A stretch of 64,000 nucleotides of DNA, taken from NCBI GenBank assembly GCA_930367205.1, contig OV884015.1, positions 36,819,288 to 36,883,287 on the forward strand. Direction: 5' to 3'. A program made the translations under genes and the position numbers. The notes below the pieces were generated by a model, which was not told the DNA's origin, made no database searches, and worked only from the letters and a program-made list of their open reading frames with translations. Source of the DNA: Acanthosoma haemorrhoidale (taxonomy: Eukaryota; Arthropoda; Insecta; Hemiptera; Acanthosomatidae). Positions 20,660-31,779 of this stretch are shown here, piece after piece; the stretch's first letter is position 1, and the number at the start of each line of letters is the position of its first letter.

Positions 20660-23600
20660 AGTGCACAGTAACCCATGTTATTTTCGATTTCAAGCATGAT
20701 TGACATTTCTTATCTCTATTCTCAACTTCATTATTATTTGCATAACTTAAAATAATTCATTCGTCCATATCATCTTTATGATCTAGCTACTAATCGAATA
20801 CATCGATATACTAAAATTTTCTTATCATAATTTATCAATTGTATCCTGCCTAAATTTAAGTTAAAATTTAAATTGATTTTTATTGCGCTAAAGTAGGTTT
20901 GCATATTAATATTACATTTATTTTAGTTGTGTTTCTAGAATTTTGGTGTTTTCTTTATGTGCCAAAAATGTTATAGTTCAATTCTGAATGAAAATATTGT
21001 GTACAACAAATTGTATACAATAAACAAACTGTCTCCATTCTGGTTTTTGGTGGAGTTAAAGCTGATTTCTCTCTCTTTTTCTAATGCTTTATCTTTTTCG
21101 AATACATAATCAGCTTCAGCCTATCAATCAAGTATAATCGATTTATTGTGACATCGGTAATCGATTCGTCCTTGATCGCAGACCATAGACGACCAGATGC
21201 AATTGACGTAATTAGGAAAAAAATAGATCTGTGCTCCTGCATAGGTTCCGCTTGTTATCATCCAATTGAGTGTTTATTGCCTACAAGAAACATGGTGCCC
21301 ATAATCTCTGGTTGCTATACCGATTATCTGATGATACCTCTTTACTGGTAGGATCAACCTGTTCAAAAAATTGTTCGCTCATTTTTTTTACTTTCAAATC
21401 TTAAGATGGGAGAGGTAGCTAACACGTTATAATAACCTACTTCCACAAAACTTTGAAGCTTCCTAGAACGTCAGGGAGTCATGAACACCATAAGTCATAG
21501 TTTTATATTATATCCATGTTATAATTTTATATAATGGATAATGGATTTAAATCTGAGCCATACGTTAAGCTATACATTTTTGTGTCTTCTCATGGATATA
21601 TGTATTTCTAGAAATCGGAAGCTAATGCTTTACGGTGCGAGAGAAGTGGAATAGAGTCGGAAATTTGGATACGTGAAAAAAATTGAATGCTCTACAGAAT
21701 TCTTGTTCTTATTGAGTAATGATTTACATGTCAAAATTTCCAAAACTGAAGTGATCGGGTGCTGTTTTCCCACCCTGGACTCTTTCTGAAGGAAACTAAG
21801 AAAGCCTGGACAAGAAGTAACTCAGCACTATGAATGCATCAGGGCAATCTAACCAACACACAGAACAGATATGAGTACGGACTCCAAATCACACTAATAG
21901 GGTCAAGGGAAAAGGAAGTGAACCATGACACAAAACAGAATAATAATAACCGAAACAATCCATAAATGTAATATCATTAATAGAATAGTGGGGGAAACAT
22001 ATGAATATTTCAATCAATTAAGTTATATACACAAACAATTTATTACAAACGAATATGTTGTAGTGAAGGTGAGAGATACCAAAACTTACTATTTACAATC
22101 AACGGGCCAGCATTTGTTCCACCTACTTTATACATAAATGAACATAAACTGAATGAACGTCAGTTCACGACTGATGACGTGAGTTCTGGTACCAGAATCA
22201 ATCTGTATTAAAACTAAATGTTAGCTTACGGTTTTAAAGAAAATAATGCATACCGAATAAATACACAAATCATGTAAATTATCGTTCCTTTTATAAGCTA
22301 CGCACATGTACTTAACTTAAGCAACTGTTGTAAGTATTTTCAAGACTTGTTTATAACAAACAATTGTTCACAACACTGCTTTATAACATAAACCTCTCTG
22401 TGTGAAAACAAAAACTACCAGTCCCTCCCCTTGGCACATGATGCCGGGGTGGATATCCCTTTTCAGCCTTAAGTATACCTGCAAAAGTGAAACATAGTTG
22501 GAACTCAAGTTAAAAAATAAACCTCATTTTGACAATGGGCACGGAGAGGTATGGTTCTAAAGTCTGGGGACTCAGGTACAGTGAGTACTTACAAAGAGCC
22601 AGTTTTAATTTTTATAGGTGTTTTCTTAAAATTCATAGGAGGACTGGATATTGATTCGTTTAAAGTCATTATCCATTGCAGTTGGCTACTTCTGAAGCAG
22701 ACGCTTATCAAGCGTGTCGGAAATGAAGGATATCCTAAAACATATCCTCCCACAAGCTTAGAGAGGACCTGGTTTCAGAGAAAAATAGTTCCTGGAAATA
22801 AAATTGGCACTACCAAGTAAAACACTTACTAAAGCACATTAGAGAGGAAGAACTGCTTCTTGTAAGTACCCATCTGAGTTCAGAAAAGACAGAAATTATG
22901 TAAAATGCCGTGACCCGGAATAGTTACAGGGCACCCCTTCCAATATTTTGCACAATTATTGAAGTAAGTCTTATAATATTGATACAAATAAAAACAAAAC
23001 ATTCTGGCTGAACGAAAAATTCCATATATTCTTTGTATGTGCCCAAGATCGAATCACATTAGAAAGTCATTTTATCACAACCTAGCTGAGTGCGATAATT
23101 TCTACGTACCAAAGCCTAATATTTACTGGAATATAAATTAAAAAAAATTATTTAATCGGTTTTCTAAAAGTTATAAACTTTTATTTAATTGAATAATTGA
23201 TACCTTGCAACAAATAATTTGTTGATAAACATTTATATGTCATCGGTTTGAAATTCTTTTGAACCGGTGTTGTTATCGGCTGGGTTACTGTTACTGGTGT
23301 TATTATTTGTCTATTATATATTCAAGTGTGCTTAGCTATTAGTCATGTAATGTTTAATAATTGATGATGGATTGTGGTATTTAAATGTCATGTTTCTCAT
23401 ATTGTATTCTTAATATGTCTAAGTTATTTATAGACGATTGAGTCTGTTTGTTTTTGAGGAACATTAATTAAGTAGTATGTAGGTCCGATGCATTATATTG
23501 GGTGATGTACCGCTGTTAAGTAATTAACTTATGTCAGCGTGACCCTTTTGTACAGGGGTTTGTAGGTCAATTGGCCTTAAACAAGAAATATAATACTCAG

Positions 23601-24662
23601 TAAAATACTTTTTCCCACTTCAAATAGATTTCCTTTATCAAAAGCTAGTATCATATCATCATTTTTTTCAGATAAGGAAAAATAGTTTTGTGACTTAAAA
23701 AGTATGTATTTATTTCGGAATGTAACGTTACCACCACATTAAATTATAGACATTGCTTTCATGAATAACATCTATTGTGGACAGTATCATTCTCCAGCCA
23801 CCGTCTTTATATTATATTGGCTGAATGTACAACAAATTTATTTTTATCTCGCTGGCGGACGTGAACCTAGTTCATGAAGTCCAATAGACTACAATATCAA
23901 ATATATTACAAACTACTCTAAACTAGCGTGTGCGTGTTATTTGAAGATACGATTTTTGAAACAGATGACTAGAAATGTATTATGTGAAAGTATCGACTGT
24001 TTTTATCAGCTTCTTGTTAGCGAGGACACGATGTGAAATGCTAATTAAGCCACTTCATGAAAAGCAATACATTCAGTGGATTTTACAGTCTAGTTTATTT
24101 GTCTTTTAAATTAAACAAACAATCTCCCGACCAACGAGAATGCTGTTCATATTTAAAGACGATACTCAAAGAAACCATTGTTAGAAAAACGTACAGAGAA
24201 TTAGACCTGAATAGTTATGTGTCCTAAACGAGACCGTATTCACTGTTAGTTACGATCTCTTCAGACGCTAAATTTCATCGGGATTGTTTTAAAAAAGTCT
24301 CTGATGCCAAGGAGCGATTACAGTGTAACGTGCAGGCTATCATTTTTGAAGCCACGCAATTATAATTAACGGAGCCACAAATTGCCCATTTTTGGACAAC
24401 ACACGTAAATAAGTGGTAGCGTTTATCCCAAAGTTGTCCTATGAAGGGAGCTTTTATTTGTAATATTTATTCTTTTTATTGTTATATATTTTATTGGTTT
24501 TGCAAAGGAATCAAAACACCCATGAGATGTTAACTTTGCCTTTTTCTCTATTAGAATTTACGTAATGTGTAAAAGTTAAGCCTTTATCAAAAATTACGCC
24601 TGATTACTTAACAGTCTGGAACCATTTAAGTTTATTATTTCCTAAATTAATATATATATATA
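20660..24662. other. AT-rich DNA, possible intron of the gene ending at 20489
   Basis: No exon was found on the minus strand that joins the terminal exon. Frames at 21148-21351, 21925-22137 and 22551-22820 lack splice support or family features. 22150-22190 holds a short imperfect palindrome around TGATGACGTGAG. The end (24650-24662) is a TA run that became the target of the retrotransposon. Confidence 0.4.
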
Positions 24663-24849
24663 AGTTATACTCCGGGCAGCATCAGTATTCAACCTTAATC
24701 CCCGAATGTCGGGATGTAAACATCCCGAATGTAAATATACAGGGTTATAGACTTGAAATGAACCGTCTAGGTCTAACTTTCATGCGTGTTGTTTCTCTGT
24801 ACCTTTTTTCCTTTTTTTTTTTGAATTCGAAAGCCGATAAACATTAACT
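24663..24849 (+). repeat. 5' LTR of the 24.7-29.9 kb element
   Basis: 187 bp from AGTTATACTCCGGGCAGC to GATAAACATTAACT. It contains a short palindrome GTCGGGATGTAAACATCCCG and a T run. No clear TATA box inside. Confidence 0.9.
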
Positions 24850-24866
24850 GGTGCCGAAACCCGGGA
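24849..24866 (+). promoter_or_regulatory. Primer binding site for tRNA-Phe
   Basis: TGGTGCCGAAACCCGGGA is the exact complement of the 3' end of metazoan tRNA-Phe including CCA (TCCCGGGTTTCGGCACCA). Its first T overlaps the last LTR base. Confidence 0.85.
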
Positions 24867-24930
24867 TTCGTAGAGTGGGAAGAAAACTAAGCGACGGCTG
24901 TTCGATTTTTTTTTTCTTCTCCTTTTTGCC

Positions 24931-25757
24931 GTGTTCAATAAAAAAGTGAAGAAAGAATCGCCAACCAGAAGAAGATATTTTCAGATGTTCCGGGAGACAA
25001 GATCATCAAGGCAGAGCAGCGGCCAATATGCCGCAGGTTTTGTAACCCGTTATAATCAAATAACGGAGAAAATGAGTGAGACGATGAGCATCGAAGAGGT
25101 AGAGGGCAGACTGGGATTTCTGTCTACTATACTGAAGGTTCAGTTGGCGAAGGAAACAGGAAGAAAAGAGGTATTCACTAATGAGCGCTTGTTCCTCGAG
25201 TGTGCCCAAGTCATGATTGATACTAGCGCCAGGGAGAAGGAATCGAGGATACAAGAGGATGATGCAGAATAGAGCCGGATAGTGCACAGAAAAACCAGGG
25301 TCCCTAAAGCAAATGGAAAAAAAATCGAATCATCAACGGCCGGTAGGGACAGGGGAGCGGCAGGCGAAAGAGGTCCAGGGCGGCGAGACCCAGGTACGGG
25401 CCCTGCAGAGAAGAGAGAAAATGCCTAGGGTATGCGAAGACGGGTCATTTAGTGGCACAGTGCTCTCGCACAAAATGTTTCAAGTGCAGTGAGGAGGGGC
25501 ATATCGCGAGGCATTGCCCTTACGTGTATCGGAGGACAGATCTTCATAGGGCTGAACTCATGGAAGTGAATACTCAAATGATGCGGGAAAGAAGGAAGAT
25601 ATCACTCAGAGGGAATGGATCATCAGCTGAGGAATCATCGTTGGGGGTGTCAGGAACGTCGGAAACGGATGGAGAAGAGCCGGGTCGCGACAGGAGCCGA
25701 GAGCACGAGCGACAGATGATTACTTCGAGAAGGCGGGAGCGGCGTGTGGCAGCCTGA
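24931..25757 (+). pseudogene. gag: Gag with two zinc knuckles, the first damaged
   Basis: 24931-25272 encodes a basic, helical N-terminal region (SRQSSGQYAAGFVTRYNQIT...) with no close family I can name. 25410-25757 encodes the nucleocapsid part. A knuckle CLGYAKTGHLVAQC has Tyr where the second Cys should be; the next, CFKCSEEGHIARHC, is a perfect CX2CX4HX4C. An acidic Ser/Glu-rich stretch and a basic end follow. A stop at 25270 and an out-of-frame stretch separate the two parts, so no full Gag is made. Position right after the primer site supports the call. The minus-strand frames here are shadows. Confidence 0.7.
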
Positions 25758-25784
25758 GGAGGGTGGCAGCAGAGTGGCGACCAC

Positions 25785-26160
25785 ACCCTAAAGTGTAATA
25801 CAGTGAGAGGGATACTGTACGAGTTTCCAATAATCAGAGTCGAGGGGGGAGAGAGGTGCATGGTGGACACAGGTAGCACCATAATGAGCGTTGGAGCGGC
25901 CGTAAGGCAGATAGAGGGCACTCCAGATCAAGGGATGCAAGTGCAAGTTAATTACCCTTGGCGGTCCCTGTGAAGTGGCGGGAGAGGTGGTCGTGAATTT
26001 AGAAAAATGGGTGAAAAAAAAGGGCAATATTAACTTACATATTGTGGAGTACATGCCGCGCGGGTATCAAATAATAGTGGGGTGTGGCTTATTGGGACGG
26101 ATAGGCGCGCTTGTAGAGAAAAAGGGAAAGGATTGTCAGATCAAGTTGGGGGAGGGGTAA
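25785..26160 (+). pseudogene. Aspartic protease of the element, frameshifted
   Basis: The active site MVDTGSTIMSVG (Asp at about 25866) lies in one frame and the second half, VVVNLEKWVKKKG...GYQIIVGCGLLGRIGALVE, in another; the shift falls near 25950. The GCGLLG stretch corresponds to the ILG motif near the C-terminus of retroviral-type proteases. It stands between the nucleocapsid part and RT as expected. Confidence 0.7.
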
Positions 26161-27056
26161 CGTATCAATGTCAGGGGACTGTAAGAGGTGGGAGAGCGCG
26201 GATAGGGGCAGTCAAGAAAGTGGTGGACTGGAGGGAAAGCTTACGGAGGGAGTTCGGAGATATTATTTACGTGGAGGGTGATATGCTAGGGGCAACGGGG
26301 AAGACAGTACATGAAATCCCATTAAAATCGGACCGGATAACGAACGTGAAGGAGAGACGCTATCCGCAGGAACTCCGCCAACATATCTGGCAAGAAATCG
26401 ACAGCTTAAGACGACAGGGTGTAATAATGGATAGCACATCACCGTATAATAGTCCTCTGTGGGCAGTACGAAAGAAGAGTAAATCGGGAGAAGAGAAGGA
26501 GAAATATAGAATCGTCGTCGGTTTTAGAAAATTAAATGAGAACACAACGGATGAGAAGTATCCGATTCCCCGGTTTGAGGACATCCTCGACAGACTGAAT
26601 GGAGCCACAATCTTCAGCACCTTGGATTTAAAAGCAGGGTACCATCAAATCAAAATGAGCGCTACCGATCAACACAAAACAGTGTTTACTTTCGAGAGGG
26701 GACACTATGAGTTCACTGGAATGCCATTTGGTTTGAAGAACGCTCCGACTAATATCCAGTGATTGATGGGCGAAATGCTGAGGGGGGTTGACGAGGCAGT
26801 ATGACAGATTTAGATGGACGATCTGTTGATCTTCAGCCGAACGGAATCTGAACATATTGAACATCTCCGGATGGTATTCCGACGATTGCGTGAATTCGGC
26901 TTAAAATTGTCCATGGAAAAATCATCGCTGGGAGAGGATCGGATCAACTTTTTAGGACATACCATCTCGAGGGAGGGAGTCCAGCCGTATTCCACGAAAG
27001 TCGTTGTAATTCAGAAGATGGCGTTGCCGAAAGATGTCAAGGGCATTCGGCAGTTA
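26161..27056 (+). pseudogene. Reverse transcriptase, upstream part, with key residues lost
   Basis: Typical gypsy-type RT: entry block SLRRQGVIMDSTSPYNSPLW, then FRKLNE, KYPIPRFEDILDRLNGATIF, STLDLKAGYHQIKM (first catalytic Asp kept), FEFTGMPFGLKNAP-like block (here YEFTGMPFGLKNAP), FLGHTISREGV. The conserved V-V-D-F-R-K-L-N has Gly for Asp. The YxDD motif reads stop-Met-Asp-Asp (26809-26820), the Tyr codon being TAG. A stop also follows at 26761. The frame is then cut at 27057 by an insertion and resumes at about 27325. Confidence 0.85.
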
Positions 27057-27324
27057 TATAATATTCATGTTTAGCTGGAACATGTACTTCAGTTGAGCCA
27101 TATGGTCTCCCCTTCCTTTGTCTTTTAACCCAACCCTACCTGCTAGGCCCTTCGACACAACACTTGTGCTTTAGCCTTAGCCAAAGAATGTGCTGTAATT
27201 CTATAATAATAGTGCTGTAATTCATTAATATTTGTATATATACCAGTCTTTTGATTGTTATTCATAATAAAGTTTTTTAAAATACTATCATCTTCAAACA
27301 AGATTATTTAACTGGCGACTTTTA
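27057..27324. repeat. Foreign insertion inside the RT gene, about 270 bp
   Basis: RT homology stops after GIRQL (27056) and resumes with LLGTLNYYWRFVPD at about 27322. The inserted DNA is non-coding for RT, contains GTGCTGTAATTC twice (27189 and about 27211), an AATAAAG near 27266 and short AT runs. TTA occurs at both junctions. The AATAAAG tail suggests a LINE- or SINE-like 3' end on the plus strand; the family is unknown. Confidence 0.65.
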
Positions 27325-27885
27325 GGGACGCTTAATTATTATTGGCGTTTTGTTCCAGACATGGCAGAGTATCTCGTGGCCATCAGTAACCTGCTGCGAA
27401 AGGGGGTGCGGGTAGTGATCACACCTATTATGGAGCAAAACCTTAGAAAATGCATGGCTCGACTGCAAGAGGAACCAATCCTGGCGTTTCCCGATTTTGA
27501 GAAGCTATTAACTATCACCACCGGCGCAAGTGAATATGCATTGGGAGCGGTGCTGTCGCAGGAGGGAGACACGGAGGCGCGATACAGTGCCCTCGAGCGC
27601 GAGCTTCTTGGCATCAAATGGGCTACTGATCATTTTCGTCCATACGTCTTCGGGCGGAGATTCAGAGTACATACGGACCACAGACCTCTTCAATGGGTGG
27701 GGAAGCTGAAGGAATCATCCACCAGGGTGACACGCTGGAAGGAGTTTTTGTCACAATACAGCCTGGAAATTGAATACAAACCAGGGAAGGACAATGTAGT
27801 GGCGGACTGGCTATCCCGAGCGATTACCGTAAATGCAGTCGAGGAGGGGGAAACGTCCGGGGATCTCAGAGAATTTATCCAGTAA
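27325..27885 (+). pseudogene. RT end and RNase H of the element
   Basis: RNase H would degrade the RNA strand of the hybrid. The connection YYWRFVPDMAEYLVAISNLL leads into LAFPDFEKLLTITTGASEYA, where the first catalytic Asp (normally DAS) is Gly. LERELLGIKWATDHFRPYVF (Glu kept) and VHTDHRPLQW (Asp kept) follow, ending KPGKDNVVADWLSRA with the last Asp. A short piece before LERELLG, normally about 10-15 residues (the PIAYASR region), is missing. Despite this the frame is open over 174 codons. Confidence 0.85.
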
Positions 27886-27989
27886 TGTCCGCCCGGGGAA
27901 GATAGAAGTCGCGGTGCGCGGGACGATAGCGATGGGAGTGAACACCAAGAAGAGCGACCGGTGGAAATGGAAACGATCGAGGGTATCAT

Positions 27990-29290
27990 TAATGATAAAC
28001 GGCGGCTAATTATTTAGAAGACGCAAACGTCCGGCCTGATGCGGGCTACGCATGGAAACTATGGCAAGAATAGTATTCATATGACAATCTGGTCCCAACC
28101 GGGTGTCAAGGGCGACCAAATTTGCCGGGCGTTGAAAGATGCATCCAGACCAGGGAAGACCTGCCACCTACTTGTCGGCAACGCGACAGTGTGGGATCAG
28201 ATCAAGAAATTATGGAGAACTGAACAACTGGGAATTGATTGATCGTTGTCTGTCTATGGTCCAGACACTGCGTGATGAGGAACGGCAGAGGGAAATAACG
28301 CTTGCGTACCATCAAAAGAAGACGAACCACCGTGGTGCGCAGGAGACGTTGCAAGCATTACAGCGGCGGTACTTCTGGTGGGATATGAAAAAGACGATCC
28401 AGGAGATTATAGGAACTTGCGATGTAGACTAAATACGACCGACACCCACCACAGGGACAACAGGAGGAAACGCCCACACCAGAGACGCCACTGAGTGAAC
28501 TACAGGTTGACATATTCACTTGGAAGGGCTATAAGTGGGTTACGACAATAGATACCTTCAGCAAGGTAGCTATGGCGTATGCCGAACAAGACAAGTCATC
28601 CAACGCCGTCTTACAGGCATTACGCGCGTGGTTCCAGTTTTATGGGTTACCGGACCGAATCTCGTCGGATGGGGGTAGGGAGTTCGATAATGCAAACGTG
28701 CGGTTGGAGATGAAGAATTTTGATAGCGTGTGGCATCTCAACACCCCAGGACATCCTAAGAGTCGCGGAGGCATCGAAAGCCTTCACAGTACCTTGAGTT
28801 ACCACCTGCGGGTGTATCAGGTGGACAATTTTTTTTCGTCTGTAAGCGAACGAGGCGATGTCGAAGGCAGTAGCGGCATACTATCATTCTATCCATTTTA
28901 CCACTGGGTTTACGCCGTTCAAGTTCCTCTTCGGACTGCGTGCGAGTCGCAGAGATGGTGGTGGATGAGGGAATGGCGGAGCAAATGTTAAACGCTCACT
29001 TAAAACTTGGCTAACTTTGAGGCAAAGTTCGTGACAGGATCGTGAGGGAGAAGGTCAAGAGAGTGGCTCGGGTAAACCTCAAAGTCCGGGATCGAATGGG
29101 GACCTTAAAATTGGGACTATTGTATATCGTAAAATCGCCTCTAATCGGAGCAAAGAGTCGGTCAGATACGAGGGTCCATTCAGGGTGGTGGTGATCAGGG
29201 AGAATAACATCGTTACAATCGAGAGTACAAGACCTCCAACGAAACGGAGGACCGTCCACGTCGAACAGTTAAAACTCCCACCTGGGGGGG
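27990..29290 (+). pseudogene. Integrase with intact DDE residues but broken zinc site and frames
   Basis: Inserts the cDNA in the genome. The N-terminal HHCC zinc region is at about 28310-28440: YHQKKTNHRG, then CDVD followed by a stop, the second Cys being lost. The core has LQVDIFTWKG (first Asp), RISSDGGREF (second Asp) and HPKSRGGIESLHSTL (Glu), so all three catalytic residues are present. After 28830 the frame shifts but homology goes on (HSIHFTTGFTPFKFLFGLRA in another frame). The C-terminal SH3-like GPY/F domain reads IVYRKIASNRS...VRYEGPFRVVVI...VEQLKLP, up to about 29280. The minus frames at 29011-29339 are shadows. Confidence 0.85.
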
Positions 29291-29737
29291 GGGGGAGGGT
29301 GCAGGCCATGAGTAAGTTGGAGTGCCCTCGTTTCTGCACGGAGCTAAATTTGGTATTGTGTTAATACGTACACTTTGTACCATTTGTAGGAGTATTATCT
29401 ATTTTTATTGTTTGTATTTCCTTTTGTTGTTTTTTTAGAATGTACACAGGCTGTGTAGAATTATTGATTTAGCGTAGCGTGTAAGATGCTATTGTTTTCT
29501 TTGAGTAATAAGCCATGTAATTTTTTTTTGTTTTTTTGATTTTGTCACTAGTGGCTATTGTGTTGGAATCAGCGTTCTAATTGGACTATAAGTGTCCTAG
29601 TACGACTGAATGTAAGGGTTTACAGGTTGTGTACTGTTTGGGCTGGCCTTCGCTCCCTAGTACGATTAGGAGAGTGATCGTAATATCGCCTAAGTCGTCC
29701 TCAATTTATACTTCATAGTTTACGAAGAGGTGTTAAA

Positions 29738-29748
29738 CTGGCAGGGGG
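29738..29748 (+). promoter_or_regulatory. Polypurine tract
   Basis: GGCAGGGGG, directly before the 3' LTR start AGTTA. It primes plus-strand DNA synthesis in LTR elements. 29300-29737 between integrase and this tract holds no frame. Confidence 0.6.
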
Positions 29749-29933
29749 AGTTAAGCTCCGGGCAGCATCAGTATTCAACCTTAATCCCCGAATGTCGGGA
29801 TGTAAACATCCCGAATGTAAATATACAGGGTTATAGACTTTAAATAAACAGTCTAGTTCTAACTTTCATGCGTGTTGTTTCTCTGTACATTATTTCCTTT
29901 TTTTTTTAATTCGAAAGCCGATAAACATTAACT
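29749..29933 (+). repeat. 3' LTR of the 24.7-29.9 kb element
   Basis: 185 bp, nearly identical to the 5' LTR, with about eight substitutions and a small indel in the T run. One change creates TTTAAATAAACAG, giving an AATAAA not present in the 5' copy. Confidence 0.9.
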
Positions 29934-30270
29934 TACTTATTTATGTAAGTTTAAACGTTACCGCCAAACTTTGGTACATATGTTAGGTGTCTCTCTACAG
30001 AGGGAGTTAGTATCAAAGAAGGCTCCGAGCTGTTAACCTCATGCATAGCTATACTCTTGTTAAGACAATTATAAACGCTTATTATCGACAATTGTATTGA
30101 TTCAGGTTAGTTTTAAGTTTTATTTGTTTATTGTAATATTTTTAGCGCAACCTAATGTGTACATATAATAAATATTACAGTTCTAAACTACATCTGCAAG
30201 TGTTCGATTAGTAACCTTACAACCTCCACTTCCTTTAAGTCTCTGAATTTGAAACTTACTAATCAATACA

Positions 30271-31245
30271 ATGGAGACAAAGGCAAAATTTCATTTCATC
30301 TCAGAAGCTGGTGAAGATTCTAAAAGCACTGTAGTGAAAGTTACGACGATTCAGCTGGTTGGCCAAACGGAAAGTTTTATATTTCCAAAAGATAAACAGT
30401 ATAGCGCTCAGCATAAACAACTTTTCGATACTACAGTAGTGAAGAATGTGGTTAAGAGTTTAAAAATTCGAAACAAAGTTCGCAATATAGTGATGACATT
30501 GACTGAAGAGCTCCGTGAGATTTATTTGGATGTAGAAGGAAATGTAGCATTTTACGATGAATATTTAGAAGAGGTCATACCTAACACAAACAACGCTACA
30601 ACAGGTACCGTAGAAAAACATACATGTTCTCTGGTAAAAGATATGGTTATTGAAAAATTTAACGGCGAAAATTTAAATGCTAATGTATGGCTAAATTTAT
30701 TCGTTCAGGAGTGTGCTAGGGTCGGGAATACTCAAGACAAATATGCAGAAGCTATAAGATTATTCTTAGAAAAGTCTGCATTAGATTGGTATAACGTATT
30801 CTTGAAACAAAACTCAACGTTTAATTGGGAAGCTTGGGATAATTCCTTTATTGAAACCTTCTCAGTACAGTCCTGGACCGATATAGCATATGCGTATAAT
30901 TTTAAATGGTTCCCTGTTAGAATATGCGTTAAAGCAAAGAAGTTTATTGTTAGAAATAGATGAAAGTATCTCACTAAATACTCAAATTAATCTGATTTTA
31001 ATTAACTTACCAAATTTTATACAAAATAAATTAGAAAGAAAGTCTATTGTAAGCATGGAAAATTAAAACAATTTGGTAAGAAATAAACACAAACATTTTC
31101 AAGCGAGAAAAAACCATGTACAATATGTGAAATTAGGTTTTCAAAATAGATTTCATTTAGAGAGTTTGTGTCGTTTAAAAGATAAGATTACAAATAATGG
31201 AGAAGTTCAAGATATGATAGAAAGCTCTGAAGAGGCAAAAAACGA
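30271..31245 (+). pseudogene. gag: Gag of the AT-rich element
   Basis: ATG at 30271 opens 230 codons. Residues 125 on carry the retrotransposon Gag block FNGENLNANVWLNLFVQECA, then KYAEAIRLFLEKSALDWYN and FNWEAWDNSFIETF, which is the capsid-like domain of many gypsy-type elements. Near 30897 the frame shifts; homology continues as GSLLEYALKQRSLLLEIDES up to a stop at 31064. A zinc-binding end follows in pieces: PCTIC, then GFQNRFHLESLCR (about 31115-31180). The product would be cut short by the shift. Confidence 0.75.
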
Positions 31246-31274
31246 GTAGTCATCCCATTATTAAAATAAAAATT

Positions 31275-31510
31275 CTAGCTAATTGAAATCCAGCTATTGG
31301 TCTTTATGACTCTGGATCTAATATTTCTTTGATAAATTATGAATTTTTAAATAATAATAAAGATATTAAAAAAATAATAAGCGGGAGAGATAATATAAAA
31401 GGTGTAACAGGAGTAGCAAAAACAGTTTCAGTTTTTTATTGTGAAAAGTATTAATTTAAAGATGATTTTCTATTAGGATTAGATTTAATAAAAAAATTCA
31501 AACTATGTCA
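31275..31510 (+). pseudogene. Aspartic protease of the AT-rich element
   Basis: GLYDSGSNISLINYEFL holds the active site (DSG, Asp at 31308-31310), and LLGLDLIKKFKLCQDENL the C-terminal motif. A stop at about 31452 and another before the domain break it. The downstream stretch to 31680 (RKEITKQ...IFAKSMEKYIGKIRS) resembles the linker ahead of RT. Confidence 0.7.
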
Positions 31511-31678
31511 AGATGAAAACTTAATAATAACACGAAAAGAGATAACAAAACAAAAAGATCGGCAAATTAACAAGACTGAAATATCAGATATAAACAAGAT
31601 AGAAAATATTATACAAAAAAATAATAAAATTTTTGCAAAGTCAATGGAAAAATACATAGGAAAAATACGTTCGAAACT

Positions 31679-31680
<2 letters not shown>

Positions 31681-31713
<33 letters not shown>
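31681..31713. repeat. (TA)n microsatellite
   Basis: About 15 TA units at the point where the retrotransposon fragment ends. Confidence 0.95.
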
Positions 31714-31714
<1 letters not shown>

Positions 31715-31779
31715 TTCTATCCAGGTTATTATTCGTATGAACTTATTAAGCCATTTCGAGATTATGTTGCACCAACATG

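Larger units (their letters stand above)
24663..29933 (+). mobile_element. Ty3/Gypsy LTR retrotransposon, full length, inactivated
   Basis: Two LTRs (24663-24849, 29749-29933) with inverted ends AGTTA...TAACT frame an interior carrying a tRNA-Phe primer site, gag with zinc knuckles, protease, RT, RNase H, integrase with GPY/F-type end, and a polypurine tract. LTR ends of the AGTTA type are found in the gypsy/errantivirus group. The LTRs differ at about eight positions, so the insertion is not recent. It has many stops and frameshifts and a foreign insertion in RT. The flanks are TATA and TACT, so a 4-bp target duplication, if that was the length, has one change. No env-like frame is seen after integrase. 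Confidence 0.9.
29934..31680 (+). mobile_element. Second LTR-retrotransposon fragment, gag and protease only
   Basis: Starts within bases of the previous element's 3' LTR. A possible LTR with TG...CA ends spans 29981-30221, but no primer site follows it convincingly. Gag, zinc knuckle and protease are readable up to about 31500, then a pre-RT spacer ends at the (TA)n run at 31681, beyond which the plus strand carries nothing of the element. AT-rich codon use (Asn, Lys, Ile) sets it apart from the neighbour. Probably Ty3/Gypsy-like; clade not assigned. Confidence 0.65.

Noticed and set aside
21343..21359. Minus strand reads GGTTGATCCTACCAGTA, one base from the 5' end of 18S rRNA
   Set aside because: Identity ends at once on both sides; 17 bases with a mismatch do not support an rRNA fragment.
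22140..22195. Palindromic CGTCAGTTCACG...CGTGAGTTCTG suggestive of terminal repeats
   Set aside because: Short, imperfect and without target duplication or second copy in the window.
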